Assembly: GCF_003012935.1 (NCBI RefSeq)
Contig: NZ_PUDR01000005.1
Coordinates: 248,001-312,000, forward strand
DNA: 64,000 bases
Direction: 5' to 3'
Origin: Pannonibacter carbonis
GTDB lineage: Bacteria > Pseudomonadota > Alphaproteobacteria > Rhizobiales > Stappiaceae
Part shown: one piece after another, positions 1 to 9,517 of the stretch
How the letters are laid out: every line of letters starts with the position of its first letter
Numbering within the stretch: position 1 is the first letter of the stretch
Notes under the pieces: generated by a model
The model's input: the letters and a program-made list of their open reading frames with translations, nothing else
The model's database searches: none
What the model was told of the DNA's origin: nothing
Program-made: the position numbers and the translations under genes

Positions 1-466
1 GATGGGCGGCATCCTCCTTCACGATCAGGACGCCAAAGCTGGAGCCTTCGTTGATCGGCTTCAGCACATAAGGCGGCGGCAGCGGATGATCGCGGCCGAT
101 TTCGTGACGGTTGACCACCACATGGCGCGTCACCGGAACGCCGGCGGCGGCCATCACGGCCTTGGCCTTGACCTTGTTCATGGCCAGCGCCGACGCCATC
201 ACGCCGGAGTGGGTGTAGGGAATGCCGAGGATTTCCAGAACGCCCTGGATACAGCCATCCTCGCCGAACGGGCCATGCAGGGCATTGAAGGCGACATCAG
301 GACGCAGTTCAGCCAGGCGCGCAGCGATATTGCGGTCAACATCCACCCGGGAAACCTGAAAGCCCCGTGCCTCAAGGGCATCAGCGCATTCCTTGCCGGT
401 GGACAGGCTCACGGGCCGCTCATGCGCCCACCCACCCATCAGCACCGCTACATGTTTACCCGTCAT
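1..466 (-). CDS. ddl: D-alanine--D-alanine ligase, N-terminal part (cut by window edge)
   Basis: Cytoplasmic ATP-grasp ligase that joins two D-alanines for the peptidoglycan pentapeptide. Only the first 155 codons are in the window. The translation starts [20 protein letters not shown] and contains [18 protein letters not shown], the N-terminal Ddl signature, then [18 protein letters not shown] and the beginning of the ATP-grasp domain ([16 protein letters not shown]). The ATG at 466 is the natural start of the family. It lies at the downstream end of the mur/fts cluster, where ftsQ-ftsA-ftsZ normally follow, but a 466-bp gap separates it from murB, so it may have its own promoter. Identity is secure; the C-terminal ligase domain is not visible. 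Confidence 0.95.
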   Translation of the reverse strand, partial: MTGKHVAVLMGGWAHERPVSLSTGKECADALEARGFQVSRVDVDRNIAARLAELRPDVAFNALHGPFGEDGCIQGVLEILGIPYTHSGVMASALAMNKVKAKAVMAAAGVPVTRHVVVNRHEIGRDHPLPPPYVLKPINEGSSFGVLIVKEDAAH

Positions 467-932
467 TGCCGCGACTCACCCGAACACGTGTTTCCCGCCG
501 ACAATGCGCAGCAATTTGGTAAAGAATCGTTAACCAAGGCGTTAAGGATTGTGTTTACGAATGGGCGGGGCGGAGTGTTGCCGCGGCGCAACATTTTTTA
601 AGCCTGCGGTATGGAACAGGTGTCGTTCAGGTCGTGTGGATTGCTGTTCGTGCGCCGCATCTGGCCGCCTCGGTTACTGGGCTCCTGCCTATGCAGGAGC
701 GACGAAGGAGGGGTGGCGGTGGGAGCAGAGAAGATGCACTGGCAGCAAACTAACTCTCGTCGCTCCTGCGCAGGCAAGAGCCCAGTAGCCCCTGTGTGGA
801 TTGGTAATGCCAGCAAGTGTTTCTGCGTCCAGTACAGCGCGGGTTACCGACCGTGCGCGGAATCTGCCCGCCTCGGTTACTGGGCCCCTGCCTGCGCAGG
901 GGCGACGAGGGGAACGAACGCGGGCATATCCT
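467..932. repeat. murB-ddl intergenic region with three copies of a REP-like palindrome
   Basis: No gene is supported here. Three copies of a roughly 40-bp element occur at 667-708 and 870-910 (same orientation) and 756-790 (inverted). The shared core is CGGTTACTGGG followed by a hairpin of the type CCTGCNNNGCAGG and GCGACGA. Short reading frames across the area encode only translated repeat. Close to ddl, 530-545 reads TTAA-N8-TTAA, one base longer in spacing than a CtrA site. Confidence 0.8.
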
Positions 933-1886
933 TCAATCCAGGAACGGCGTGATGGCCTGGCCGGGGGTGAAGTCGCCGAGGCGTTTGATTTCCCATTCGA
1001 GGAGGATGCCGGAGGTTTCGCGGACGCGGCGGCGGACGGTTTCGCCGAGGAGCTCCAGATCGTGGGCGGTGGCGGTGCCTGTGTTGATCATGAAGTTGCA
1101 GTGCATCTCGGACATCTGTGCACCGCCGATGGTGAGGCCACGGCAGCCGGCGGCATCGATCACTTTCCAGGCGGAGGTGCCGTCCGGGTTCTTGAAGGTG
1201 GAGCCACCGGTCTTCTCGCGGATCGGCTGCGCCTTCTCGCGGTGGGCCGTGACGTCCGCCATCTCGGTGCGGATCTGCTCGACCGGGGCCGGGATGCCCT
1301 CGAACAGGGCGGAGGTGAAGATCAGGTCCTTCGGAGCACTGCAGTGGCGATAGGCATAGCCGAGATCAGCATTGCTGAGCACATGGCGTTCGCCCTTGCG
1401 GTCAAGCGCCGTGACCTCGACGACCCGGTCGCGGGTCTCGGCGCCATGAGCACCGGCGTTCATGCGCAGCGCGCCGCCGATGGCACCGGGAATGCCGGCG
1501 TAGAAGGCAAAGCCGCCGAGCCCGGCTTCAGCTGCAAATTCGGCCAGGCGCTTGTCAGGAACAGCCGCACCGGCCCGAATGCCCGTCTCGCCAACACGGT
1601 CGATGGCACCGAAGCCCTTGCCGGTGAGGCGGATGACAACGCCGTCAAAGCCGCCGTCGCGGATGAGGAGATTGGAGCCAAGGCCAATGACGAGCACCGG
1701 CACATCCGCCGGCAGCTGCTGCAGGAAGCTGGCAAGGTCGGCCTCATCGGCCGGCTGGAACAGCACGCTGGCCGGGCCGCCCGCGCGCAGCCAGGTGACG
1801 GCAGACAGCGGTGCATCGCTGGATACCCGGCCACGAATGCCGTGGATCGAGGCGCCGAGGCGGATCAGGAGATTATCCGAACTCAC
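933..1886 (-). CDS. murB: UDP-N-acetylenolpyruvoylglucosamine reductase MurB
   Basis: FAD- and NADPH-dependent reductase that turns UDP-GlcNAc-enolpyruvate into UDP-MurNAc in the cytoplasm. The FAD-binding motif [12 protein letters not shown], the [20 protein letters not shown] segment and the active-site stretch [13 protein letters not shown] are all present, and about 317 residues is normal length. The frame runs open upstream into murC, but I place the start at the GTG at 1886, whose GTGA overlaps the murC stop, a typical coupled junction; the extra upstream residues are Gly/Ala-rich and not MurB-like. It is the last gene of the compact mur run before the gap to ddl. Confidence 0.95.
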   Translation of the reverse strand: MSSDNLLIRLGASIHGIRGRVSSDAPLSAVTWLRAGGPASVLFQPADEADLASFLQQLPADVPVLVIGLGSNLLIRDGGFDGVVIRLTGKGFGAIDRVGETGIRAGAAVPDKRLAEFAAEAGLGGFAFYAGIPGAIGGALRMNAGAHGAETRDRVVEVTALDRKGERHVLSNADLGYAYRHCSAPKDLIFTSALFEGIPAPVEQIRTEMADVTAHREKAQPIREKTGGSTFKNPDGTSAWKVIDAAGCRGLTIGGAQMSEMHCNFMINTGTATAHDLELLGETVRRRVRETSGILLEWEIKRLGDFTPGQAITPFLD

Positions 1887-3301
1887 GCCTTGGCCCCCTG
1901 CCCCAGCGCCGCAAGCTGGCCCGGCAGCGCATGCGCCCACTGGGTGATGTTGCCCGCGCCCAGGCAGACAACATAATCGCCCGGCTGGGCAATGCCACCA
2001 ACGAGACCGGCGAGGGCTTCCGGGCCCTCCAGTGCCAGAACCGAACGGTGGCCATGGATCTTGAGGCCGCTGACCAGCGTGTCGCGGTTGACGCCCTCGA
2101 TGGGCTGCTCACCGGCCGCATAGACCGGGGCAACGATGACGGTGTCGGCATCGTTGAAGCAGGTGGAGAAGTCGTCAAACAGGCTGGCAAGGCGCGAATA
2201 GCGGTGCGGCTGTACGATGGCGATGACCTTGCCCTTCGCGGTGTCGCGGGCAGCCTTCAGCACGGCGCGGATTTCCACCGGGTGATGGCCATAGTCGTCG
2301 AAGATATCGACACCGTTCCAGGTGCCGGTATGGGTGAAGCGGCGCTTCACGCCGCCGAAGCCGGCAAGGCCCTTGCGGATGGCAGTCCCGGCGATGCCGA
2401 GCCGGTTGGCGACGGCAATGGCGGCGGTGGCGTTGGAGACGTTATGCAGGCCCGGCATCGGCAGGACGAGGTCGTCCAGGGCCTCGCTGGTGCCCGAGCG
2501 GCGGTTCTGGAAGCGGACGCTGAAATGCGCCTTGCCGCCTTCCATCCGCACATCGACGAAGCGGACATCTGCCTGTGGGTTAGTGCCATAGGTGACGATG
2601 CGCTTGTCCTCGATCTGGCCGACCAGCGACTGCACTTCCGGGTGATCGAGGCACATCACGGCAAAGCCGTAGAAGGGAACGTTCTCGACGAAGTTGCGGA
2701 ACGCGGCGCGCACGCCGGCGAAGTCGCCATAGTGATCGAGATGTTCGGGATCGATGTTGGTGACGACCGCGACATCGGCGGGCAGCTTGACGAAGGTGCC
2801 ATCGCTTTCGTCCGCCTCCACGACCATCCAGTCGCCGGCGCCCATGCGGGCATTGGTGCCATAGGCGTTGATGATGCCACCGTTGATGACGGTCGGGTCA
2901 AGCCCGCCGGCTTCCAGCAGCGCGGCGATCAGGGAAGTTGTCGTGGTCTTGCCATGGGTGCCGCCGATGGCCACCGACTGCTTGAACCGCATCAGCTCGG
3001 CCAGCATTTCGGCGCGGCGCACGACGGGGATCAGCTTTTCGCGGGCCGCGATCAGCTCCGGATTGTCGCGCTTGATGGCCGAGGACACGACCAGAACCTC
3101 GGCCGCGCCGAGGTTTTCGGCGGCATGGCCGATGAAGACCGGAATGCCCTTTTCGCGCAGGCGCTGAACGTTGGCGCTCTCGGACATGTCCGAGCCCTGG
3201 ACGGTGTAGCCGAGCATGTGCAGCACCTCGGCGATGCCGCTCATGCCAATCCCGCCAATGCCAACAAAATGCACCGGACCCAGTTCACGCGGCATCTTCA
3301 T
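1883..3301 (-). CDS. murC: UDP-N-acetylmuramate--L-alanine ligase MurC
   Basis: First amino-acid-adding Mur ligase; couples L-Ala to UDP-MurNAc with ATP. The N-terminal Rossmann motif [17 protein letters not shown] lies at about residues 11-27 and the ATP loop GTHGKTTTT at about 114-122. The reading frame continues upstream for 43 more codons, but those are the murG end read in another frame; the ATG at 3301 is preceded by AAAGGAG at good spacing and gives 472 residues, the family size. It is 13 bp downstream of murG and overlaps murB by four bases. Confidence 0.96.
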   Translation of the reverse strand: MKMPRELGPVHFVGIGGIGMSGIAEVLHMLGYTVQGSDMSESANVQRLREKGIPVFIGHAAENLGAAEVLVVSSAIKRDNPELIAAREKLIPVVRRAEMLAELMRFKQSVAIGGTHGKTTTTSLIAALLEAGGLDPTVINGGIINAYGTNARMGAGDWMVVEADESDGTFVKLPADVAVVTNIDPEHLDHYGDFAGVRAAFRNFVENVPFYGFAVMCLDHPEVQSLVGQIEDKRIVTYGTNPQADVRFVDVRMEGGKAHFSVRFQNRRSGTSEALDDLVLPMPGLHNVSNATAAIAVANRLGIAGTAIRKGLAGFGGVKRRFTHTGTWNGVDIFDDYGHHPVEIRAVLKAARDTAKGKVIAIVQPHRYSRLASLFDDFSTCFNDADTVIVAPVYAAGEQPIEGVNRDTLVSGLKIHGHRSVLALEGPEALAGLVGGIAQPGDYVVCLGAGNITQWAHALPGQLAALGQGAKA

Positions 3302-3314
3302 CGCCGGTCTCCTT

Positions 3315-4415
3315 TCACGACTTCGATTGCGCGGCCACCTGCTCGACCAGATCGGCAAGGCGCGCAACCGCGTCGGCCTTGCCCTGTCCGGCGGCGGCAC
3401 GGGCGGCAGCGGCAAGGGTTTCGGGTTCATCCATCAGGCTGCCGAGCCGGCCGGCCAGCGCCTGAGGTGTGAGGTTTTTCTGTTCAATCGGCCAGGCACC
3501 GCGAACGGCTTCCAGCACACGGGCGTTGGCGCTCTGGTCCTGGTCGAGCGCATGGGGCAGCGGCACGAGGATCGACGGGCGGCCGATCACGGCCAATTCG
3601 CTGACCGAGGACGCGCCGGAGCGGCACAGGATCAGGTGGGCGCTGGCGAGGCGCATCGGCAGATCGGTGAAGAAGGCGGCGAGTTCGGCTGAAACGCCAA
3701 GCTCCTCGTAGCGGGTCTTGACCCGGTCCAGATCCTCGGGCCGGCACTGCTGGACGAGGCGCAGACGGGCGCGCTTGCCGGCTGGCAGGAGGGCGAGTGC
3801 CTCCGGCATCAGGTCGGAGAAGAAGCGCGCGCCCTGCGAGCCGCCGAAGACGAGAAACTGGAACGGGCCATTTTCCTGCAGCGGCGGATAGGCAACGCGG
3901 GCCGCCTCGATGACCATCGGGCGCACGGGATTGCCGGTTTCCCGGGCCTTGGCGGCAATGGCCGGATCAAGGCCGGCGATGGGAACGCTGGTGGCGACCG
4001 CGTCAACGCCGCGTGCGAGCATCCGGTTGGCCCGGCCCATCACCGCATTGGCTTCGTGCAGGATGGAAGGCACGCGGGCAAGGCGCGCGGCGAGCATGGG
4101 CGGAAAGGTCGGATAGCCGCCAAAACCGACGACCACGGACGGCTTGACCCGGCGCACCACGCCGAGGGCCTGCAACGTGCCGCGGGCCAGACTGAAGATC
4201 GTCTTCAGGATGGCGACCGGCGACTTGGAGCGCAGGGTCTCCGAGGCGATGATGTGGACTTCGCGGGCCGGAAAGCGGCTGCCGTATTTGTCGGCGCGCT
4301 CGTCGGTGGCCAGATCCACGGTCCAGCCGCGGCGCACCAGTTCGCTTGCCAGCGCCTCGGCGGGAAACAGATGGCCGCCAGTGCCGCCGGCAGTGAGAAG
4401 GATGGTCTTGGTCAT
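3315..4415 (-). CDS. murG: Undecaprenyldiphospho-muramoylpentapeptide GlcNAc-transferase MurG
   Basis: GT28 enzyme on the inner face of the membrane that adds GlcNAc to lipid I to make lipid II. The N-terminus reads [22 protein letters not shown], with the GGTGGH donor and phosphate loop; [12 protein letters not shown] and the C-terminal [10 protein letters not shown] plus [17 protein letters not shown] give the UDP-GlcNAc-binding half. Length is 366 residues, normal. The start overlaps the ftsW stop (ATGA), so the gene is probably translationally coupled to ftsW. Confidence 0.96.
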   Translation of the reverse strand: MTKTILLTAGGTGGHLFPAEALASELVRRGWTVDLATDERADKYGSRFPAREVHIIASETLRSKSPVAILKTIFSLARGTLQALGVVRRVKPSVVVGFGGYPTFPPMLAARLARVPSILHEANAVMGRANRMLARGVDAVATSVPIAGLDPAIAAKARETGNPVRPMVIEAARVAYPPLQENGPFQFLVFGGSQGARFFSDLMPEALALLPAGKRARLRLVQQCRPEDLDRVKTRYEELGVSAELAAFFTDLPMRLASAHLILCRSGASSVSELAVIGRPSILVPLPHALDQDQSANARVLEAVRGAWPIEQKNLTPQALAGRLGSLMDEPETLAAAARAAAGQGKADAVARLADLVEQVAAQSKS

Positions 4416-5584
4416 CGGATACCCGGTTGCATCAGGCTGGATGGCGACACCCGCGAGACGATCACGCTTTCGCTGTGCACCGGACGCGGCTTGCGGCGGG
4501 ACAGCGCCAGGATGAAGCCGGCGGTGAGCGCGGTCGAGAACAGCGACGAGCCGCCGTAGGAGATGAACGGCAGCGTCATGCCCTTGGCCGGGATCAGGTT
4601 GAGGTTCACCATCAGGTTGATGGTCGCCTGCAGGCCGAACATGATGACCAGGCCCGAAGTGGCAAGGCGCGAGAAGGCGTCCTGGTCGCGGGCGGCGTTA
4701 CGCAGGCCGCGCAGCACGATGAAACTGAACAGCACCACCATCAGCATGCAGACGATGATGCCGAACTCCTCGGCCACGACAGAAAACACGAAGTCGGTAT
4801 GGCTGTCGGGCAGGATGCGCTTGACGATGCCCTCGCCCGGCCCCTTGCCGAACCAGCCGCCGGACAGGAACGCCTCGCGCGCCGTGTCGACCTGGAACGT
4901 GTCACCTGAACCGGGATCCAGAAAGCGGTTCACGCGCGATGTCACGTGCGGCAACAGGAAGTAGGCCGAGCTCATCCCGACAAGTCCGACGACTGCAAGG
5001 GCAATGATTGCAATCCAAGGCAAGCCGTTGATGAAGAACAGCGCCCCCCATCCCAGGGCCAGCAGCATGGTCTGACCGAAGTCCGGCTGTGCGATCAAGA
5101 GCATGGCGGCAACAGCAAAGATCAGCGCCGAGAACAGCGCGCCGGGAACTTCGCGGCGGCGGCCGCTTTCCGACAGGAGGAAGGCGACGATGACGACGAA
5201 GGCGGGTTTGAGGAACTCCGAAGGCTGCAGCGTCGTGAAGCCGAGATTGATCCAGCGACGCCCACCCTTGACCTCGACGCCGAGGAACAGCGTCGCCACC
5301 ATCATGGCAAGGGAACCGATGAGGAACAGAAGGGCCACGCGGCGGATGATGCGGGGCGACATCAGCGACAGGCCGATCATCATTGCGAGCGCCGGGAGCA
5401 GGAACACCGCCTGCCGCTTGACGAAATAGAAGCTCTCCACGCCGAGCCGCTCAGCCACGGGCGGGCTGGCGGCGAAGGACAAGACCACGCCGCCGATAGC
5501 AAGAAGCACAAAGGCAGCCAGAAGATAGTGATCAACCGTCCACAGCCATTCAGCCAGCGGACCACGATCGGCGCGCGAAACCAT
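4412..5584 (-). CDS. ftsW: Septal SEDS peptidoglycan polymerase FtsW
   Basis: Membrane glycosyltransferase that polymerises lipid II at the septum with its partner transpeptidase FtsI, also in this cluster. About ten hydrophobic segments are visible. The SEDS signatures KGGRRWINLGFTTLQPSEF (essential Glu/Ser loop) and the C-terminal NLIPAKGMTLPFISYGGSS are intact. Length is 390 residues. Its ATG shares one base with the murD stop (TGATG). The cytoplasmic tail is short and ends at a serine-rich stretch. Confidence 0.96.
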   Translation of the reverse strand: MVSRADRGPLAEWLWTVDHYLLAAFVLLAIGGVVLSFAASPPVAERLGVESFYFVKRQAVFLLPALAMMIGLSLMSPRIIRRVALLFLIGSLAMMVATLFLGVEVKGGRRWINLGFTTLQPSEFLKPAFVVIVAFLLSESGRRREVPGALFSALIFAVAAMLLIAQPDFGQTMLLALGWGALFFINGLPWIAIIALAVVGLVGMSSAYFLLPHVTSRVNRFLDPGSGDTFQVDTAREAFLSGGWFGKGPGEGIVKRILPDSHTDFVFSVVAEEFGIIVCMLMVVLFSFIVLRGLRNAARDQDAFSRLATSGLVIMFGLQATINLMVNLNLIPAKGMTLPFISYGGSSLFSTALTAGFILALSRRKPRPVHSESVIVSRVSPSSLMQPGIR

Positions 5585-6984
5585 CAGGCATTTCCTTCTG
5601 TCCCCGAGGCACGATCCAGCGCCTCGACAGCTGCGACAAACGCGTCCCCACGGACCTCAAAATTCGGATACTGGTCAAAGGACGCACAGGCTGGCGACAG
5701 CATGACGACCTTTTCAGGCGATGGATCATGGACCGCGTCCTCGGCGGCCCGTGCGACGGCGACGTCCATGGTGCCGCAGATTTCCACCTGTGCCTTGCCG
5801 GCGAGGGTCTGGGCAAAGGCTTCGGCAGCCTCGCCGATCAGATAGGCGCGGGCGATCCGGGGGAAGAACTCGGCCAGTGGCTCGATGCCGCCGGTTTTCG
5901 GCTTGCCACCGGCGATCCAGTAGATCCGCTTGTAGCTGGCCAGCGCCCAGGCGGCCGCATCGGCGTTGGTGGCCTTGCTGTCGTTGACGAAGAGCACGCC
6001 ATTGCGCCGCGCGATCACCTGCATGCGGTGCCTGAGACCCGGGAAGGTCTTCAGTGCGGCGGCGATCCGCTCCGGCGCATGGCCGAGATCCAGCAGCGCG
6101 GCGCAGGCGGCAGCGGCATTCTGAGCATTGTGGCGACCGCGCAGGGCGTCGATGCCGGTGAGATCAGCCAGACGGGTCTGGGTGCCAAGGTCAGCCATCA
6201 TCAGGCCCGTGCCGTCGCCATAGACGCCATCGGTCTGCGGCAGATGCCCGGAAATGCGGCGCACCCGCCGGCCAGCCAGTGCCAGCCGGTCCGCCATCGC
6301 AGCGCTCATCGGGTCATCCACGCCGATGACGGCGGAGCGGCTGCCGGCGACGAGGCGCTGCTTGATGGCGGCGTAGTTCTCCATGGTGCCGTGCCGGTCG
6401 AGATGATCCGGCGACAGGTTCATGTGAATGCCGACAGTGGGGTCAAGGCTGGGGGCCAGATCGATCTGGTAGGACGAGCACTCGACGACATAATGGCGAT
6501 GCGGCGCCAGCGGCTCGAGGTCCAGAACCGGCGTGCCGATGTTGCCGCCCATCTGCACATCGAGGCCGAGGCTGGCGAGCAGATGGGTGACGAGAGCGGT
6601 GGTCGTCGACTTGCCATTGGTGCCGGTGATGCAGATCAGGGGCGCATCCGGGCAGAGGCGGCGGCGTTCACGGGCGAAGAGTTCGATGTCGCCGATCACC
6701 TCGACACCGGCGTTGCGGGCAAGCTGGACGGTCCAGTGCGGCTCGGGATGGGTCAGCGGCACGCCAGGCGACAGTACGAGGGCCGATACGCTGCTCCAGT
6801 CGATCTGGCTGAGGTCCACCGCCGTCAAGCCTTGCGCCCGGGCCGCGTCGTTGCGGGCAGCGGTATCGTCAAAGGCGAGGACCTCGGCGCCGCCGGCCTT
6901 CAGCGCCAGAGCGCTGGACATGCCGGAGCCGCCGAGCCCGAAGAGGGCGACTGTCTGTCCGGCAAAACTGGTGATCGGGATCAT
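5584..6984 (-). CDS. murD: UDP-N-acetylmuramoyl-L-alanine--D-glutamate ligase MurD
   Basis: Second Mur ligase, adding D-Glu in the cytoplasm. The N-terminal dinucleotide-like motif [17 protein letters not shown], the ATP loop [18 protein letters not shown], the metal- and substrate-binding [20 protein letters not shown] and the C-terminal domain motif [17 protein letters not shown] are all present over 466 residues. It lies 7 bp after mraY and overlaps ftsW by one base. The order mraY-murD-ftsW is the conserved proteobacterial one. Confidence 0.96.
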   Translation of the reverse strand: MIPITSFAGQTVALFGLGGSGMSSALALKAGGAEVLAFDDTAARNDAARAQGLTAVDLSQIDWSSVSALVLSPGVPLTHPEPHWTVQLARNAGVEVIGDIELFARERRRLCPDAPLICITGTNGKSTTTALVTHLLASLGLDVQMGGNIGTPVLDLEPLAPHRHYVVECSSYQIDLAPSLDPTVGIHMNLSPDHLDRHGTMENYAAIKQRLVAGSRSAVIGVDDPMSAAMADRLALAGRRVRRISGHLPQTDGVYGDGTGLMMADLGTQTRLADLTGIDALRGRHNAQNAAAACAALLDLGHAPERIAAALKTFPGLRHRMQVIARRNGVLFVNDSKATNADAAAWALASYKRIYWIAGGKPKTGGIEPLAEFFPRIARAYLIGEAAEAFAQTLAGKAQVEICGTMDVAVARAAEDAVHDPSPEKVVMLSPACASFDQYPNFEVRGDAFVAAVEALDRASGTEGNA

Positions 6985-6991
6985 CCGGGCC

Positions 6992-8077
6992 TCACCGCAG
7001 CTTCAAGGTGGCAAGGCCGATGAGGGCGAGAACCACGGCAATGATCCAGAAGCGGATCACGACCTGGGACTCGGTCCAGCCGAGATGCTCGAAATGGTGA
7101 TGGATCGGCGCCATGCGGAATACGCGCTTGCCGGTCAGCTTGAAGGACGCGACCTGCACGATCACCGAGACGGCTTCCAGCACAAACAGACCGCCGATGA
7201 TCGCGAGCACGATCTCGTGCTTGGTGGCGACCGCGACTGCGCCGATCATGCCGCCCAGCGACAGGGAACCGGTGTCGCCCATGAAGATGGCGGCAGGAGG
7301 CGCGTTGAACCAGAGGAAACCAAGCCCCGCGCCAATGACCGCACCGCAGAGCACGGCCAGTTCGCCGGTACCGGAGACGTGGTGGATTTGCAGATAGTCC
7401 GCAAAGACCGCATTGCCCGACAGATAGGCGATGATGGCGAAGGACCCGGCCGCGATCATCACCGGCACGATGGCGAGACCATCCAGGCCATCCGTCAGGT
7501 TCACGGCATTGCCGGCACCGACCATGACAAAGGCGGCAAAAGGGATGAAGACGATGCCAAGGTTCAGCAGCAGGTCCTTGAGAAAGGGGAAGGCAATGGA
7601 GGTGGCAAAGGGCCCGTTATCCAGCATCGTCACCGCAAAGGCGGCGGAGCCGGCGATCAGGAATTCGATGCCGAGCCGGGCGCGGCCCGAGAAGCCCTTG
7701 TGCGTCGCCTTGGTGACCTTGAGATAGTCGTCATAGAAGCCGATCAGGCCGAAACCAACGGTCACCCAGAGCACGATCCAGACATAAGGGTTGCGCAGGT
7801 CCGCCCACAGCAGCGTCGAGACAATCATGCCGGACAGGATCATCAGGCCGCCCATGGTGGGCGTGCCCTTCTTGGTCAGCAGATGGCTCTGCGGACCATC
7901 CTCGCGGATCGGCTGGCCCTTGCCCTGACGCAGTCGCAGGCTGGAGATGATCTTCGGCCCGAACAGGAACACGAAGACCAGCGCGGTCATGATGGCCGCG
8001 CCCGTGCGGAAGGTGATGTAGCGGAACACGTTGAGCGCAGACAACTGGCCGGAGAGTTCGCCGAGAAGATAGAACAT
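6992..8077 (-). CDS. mraY: Phospho-N-acetylmuramoyl-pentapeptide transferase MraY
   Basis: Integral membrane enzyme making lipid I from UDP-MurNAc-pentapeptide and undecaprenyl phosphate. The hallmark motifs are intact: [11 protein letters not shown] near residue 75, the catalytic [31 protein letters not shown] and the C-terminal [11 protein letters not shown] histidine cluster. Ten hydrophobic segments over 361 residues fit the family topology. It sits between murF (9 bp upstream) and murD. Confidence 0.97.
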   Translation of the reverse strand: MFYLLGELSGQLSALNVFRYITFRTGAAIMTALVFVFLFGPKIISSLRLRQGKGQPIREDGPQSHLLTKKGTPTMGGLMILSGMIVSTLLWADLRNPYVWIVLWVTVGFGLIGFYDDYLKVTKATHKGFSGRARLGIEFLIAGSAAFAVTMLDNGPFATSIAFPFLKDLLLNLGIVFIPFAAFVMVGAGNAVNLTDGLDGLAIVPVMIAAGSFAIIAYLSGNAVFADYLQIHHVSGTGELAVLCGAVIGAGLGFLWFNAPPAAIFMGDTGSLSLGGMIGAVAVATKHEIVLAIIGGLFVLEAVSVIVQVASFKLTGKRVFRMAPIHHHFEHLGWTESQVVIRFWIIAVVLALIGLATLKLR

Positions 8078-8086
8078 GGGGAATCC

Positions 8087-9517
8087 TTAAACCGCTACGG
8101 TTTCATCCGCTGCCGCATAGTCCTGCTTGAGCGCTTCCACAAGGGGGCCCATCCGGCTGCCCAGAGATCCCTTGATCATGACGACATCTCCCGGCCGGAT
8201 ATCTTCGCGAAGTCGATCGAGAAGACCGGCGGATGTGTCTGCGTAGAGCCCGCGCTGGCCTGCCGGTAGACGCTGCCACAGTTCATGCATCATCGGACCG
8301 CAGCAATAAACGGCGTCGACCTTTGCGGCCGCGATCGGCTGGGCAAGCTCGGCATGCAGTGCCGGCGACGTCGCGCCCAGTTCCAGCATGTCGCCAAGAA
8401 CAGCGAGCCGGCGTCCGGGGACACTTACTTGCGCGTCCCCCAGAAGGCTGAGCGCCGCACGCATGGACGCCGGATTGGCGTTGTAGCTCTCGTCGATCAG
8501 AATGGCCGGTCCGCCAGCGAGCGTCAGACGGGTCTGGGCACCGCGTCCTTTTGGAGCGGAGAGTTCGGCGAGCGCCAGTCCTGCCAAGGCGAGATCCGCG
8601 CCCATTTCCACAATGGCGAGCAGGACCGCGAGGCTGTTCATGACGAAGTGCCGGCCCGGCGCGCCGATCTTGTAGGTGATCTCCTCTCCCAGGATGCGGG
8701 CCTGGACAACCGACGTTCCGGTCTGGGTGACGAGTTTAAGCAGTTTGCCATCCGCGCCGGCCGTCTCGCCAAAGGTGCGGATGGTCGGGACGCCGGCGGT
8801 CTTGGCAAGGAAGGTCAGGAGATCGAACTGGTCATTGTCGCGGTTGAGAATGGCCACACCGCCCGGCTCCAGTCCGGCGAAGATCTCTGCCTTCGCCTTG
8901 GCAATGCTCTCGACAGAATCGAAGAACTCGAGATGAACCGGCTGAACCGTGGTGATGATCGCGACATGCGGGCGGACCATCTGGACCAGAGGCGTGATCT
9001 CGCCGGCGTGGTTCATGCCGATCTCGAAGACACCGTAGTCGACATCCCTCGGCATGCGCGCCAGCGTCAGCGGCACGCCCCAGTGATTGTTGAACGAGGC
9101 GACAGAGGCATGGGTCTTGCCGACCCGCGTCAGGGCAAGGCGCAACGCCTCCTTGGTTCCGGTCTTGCCGACCGAGCCGGTAACCGCGACAATCCGTGCA
9201 TTGACGCGGGCACGGGCGGCGCGGCCAAGGCAGCGCAGGCCTTCCAGAACATCGTCCACCACCACGTAACGGCCATCGGCCGGCAGGCTGGCCAGGCGAT
9301 CACGCGCGACGAGGGCCAGCGATGCACCGGCCTTGAGAGCGGCCTCGACAAAGTCATGGCCATCGAACCTGTCGCCGGCAATGGCGATGAAGGCTTCGCC
9401 GGGCTGAAGCGTGCGGCTGTCGATGGAAACGCCAGTGATCGCCTCGGTGGGTGTGCCGACGACAGAACCGCTGACGGCAGTGGCAAATTCTTCAAGGGTC
9501 CAGAGCGGCAGGCTCAT
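8087..9517 (-). CDS. murF: UDP-N-acetylmuramoyl-tripeptide--D-alanyl-D-alanine ligase MurF
   Basis: Adds D-Ala-D-Ala, the product of Ddl at the end of this cluster, to the UDP-MurNAc-tripeptide. N-terminal Mur domain begins MSLPLWTLEEFATAVSG; the ATP loop is AVTGSVGKTGTKEALRLAL, followed by NHWGVPLTLARMP and the substrate motif DESYNANPASMRAAL. Length is 476 residues. The ATG overlaps the murE stop by four bases, as is usual for the murE-murF pair. Confidence 0.96.
   Translation of the reverse strand: MSLPLWTLEEFATAVSGSVVGTPTEAITGVSIDSRTLQPGEAFIAIAGDRFDGHDFVEAALKAGASLALVARDRLASLPADGRYVVVDDVLEGLRCLGRAARARVNARIVAVTGSVGKTGTKEALRLALTRVGKTHASVASFNNHWGVPLTLARMPRDVDYGVFEIGMNHAGEITPLVQMVRPHVAIITTVQPVHLEFFDSVESIAKAKAEIFAGLEPGGVAILNRDNDQFDLLTFLAKTAGVPTIRTFGETAGADGKLLKLVTQTGTSVVQARILGEEITYKIGAPGRHFVMNSLAVLLAIVEMGADLALAGLALAELSAPKGRGAQTRLTLAGGPAILIDESYNANPASMRAALSLLGDAQVSVPGRRLAVLGDMLELGATSPALHAELAQPIAAAKVDAVYCCGPMMHELWQRLPAGQRGLYADTSAGLLDRLREDIRPGDVVMIKGSLGSRMGPLVEALKQDYAAADETVAV

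Noticed and set aside
549-952. Short proteins containing WAPAYAGAT-like segments in the murB-ddl gap
   Set aside because: They are translations of REP-like units, a common source of false hypothetical proteins.
1811-3472. 553-codon open frame opposite murC
   Set aside because: Antisense shadow of a well-supported Mur ligase.
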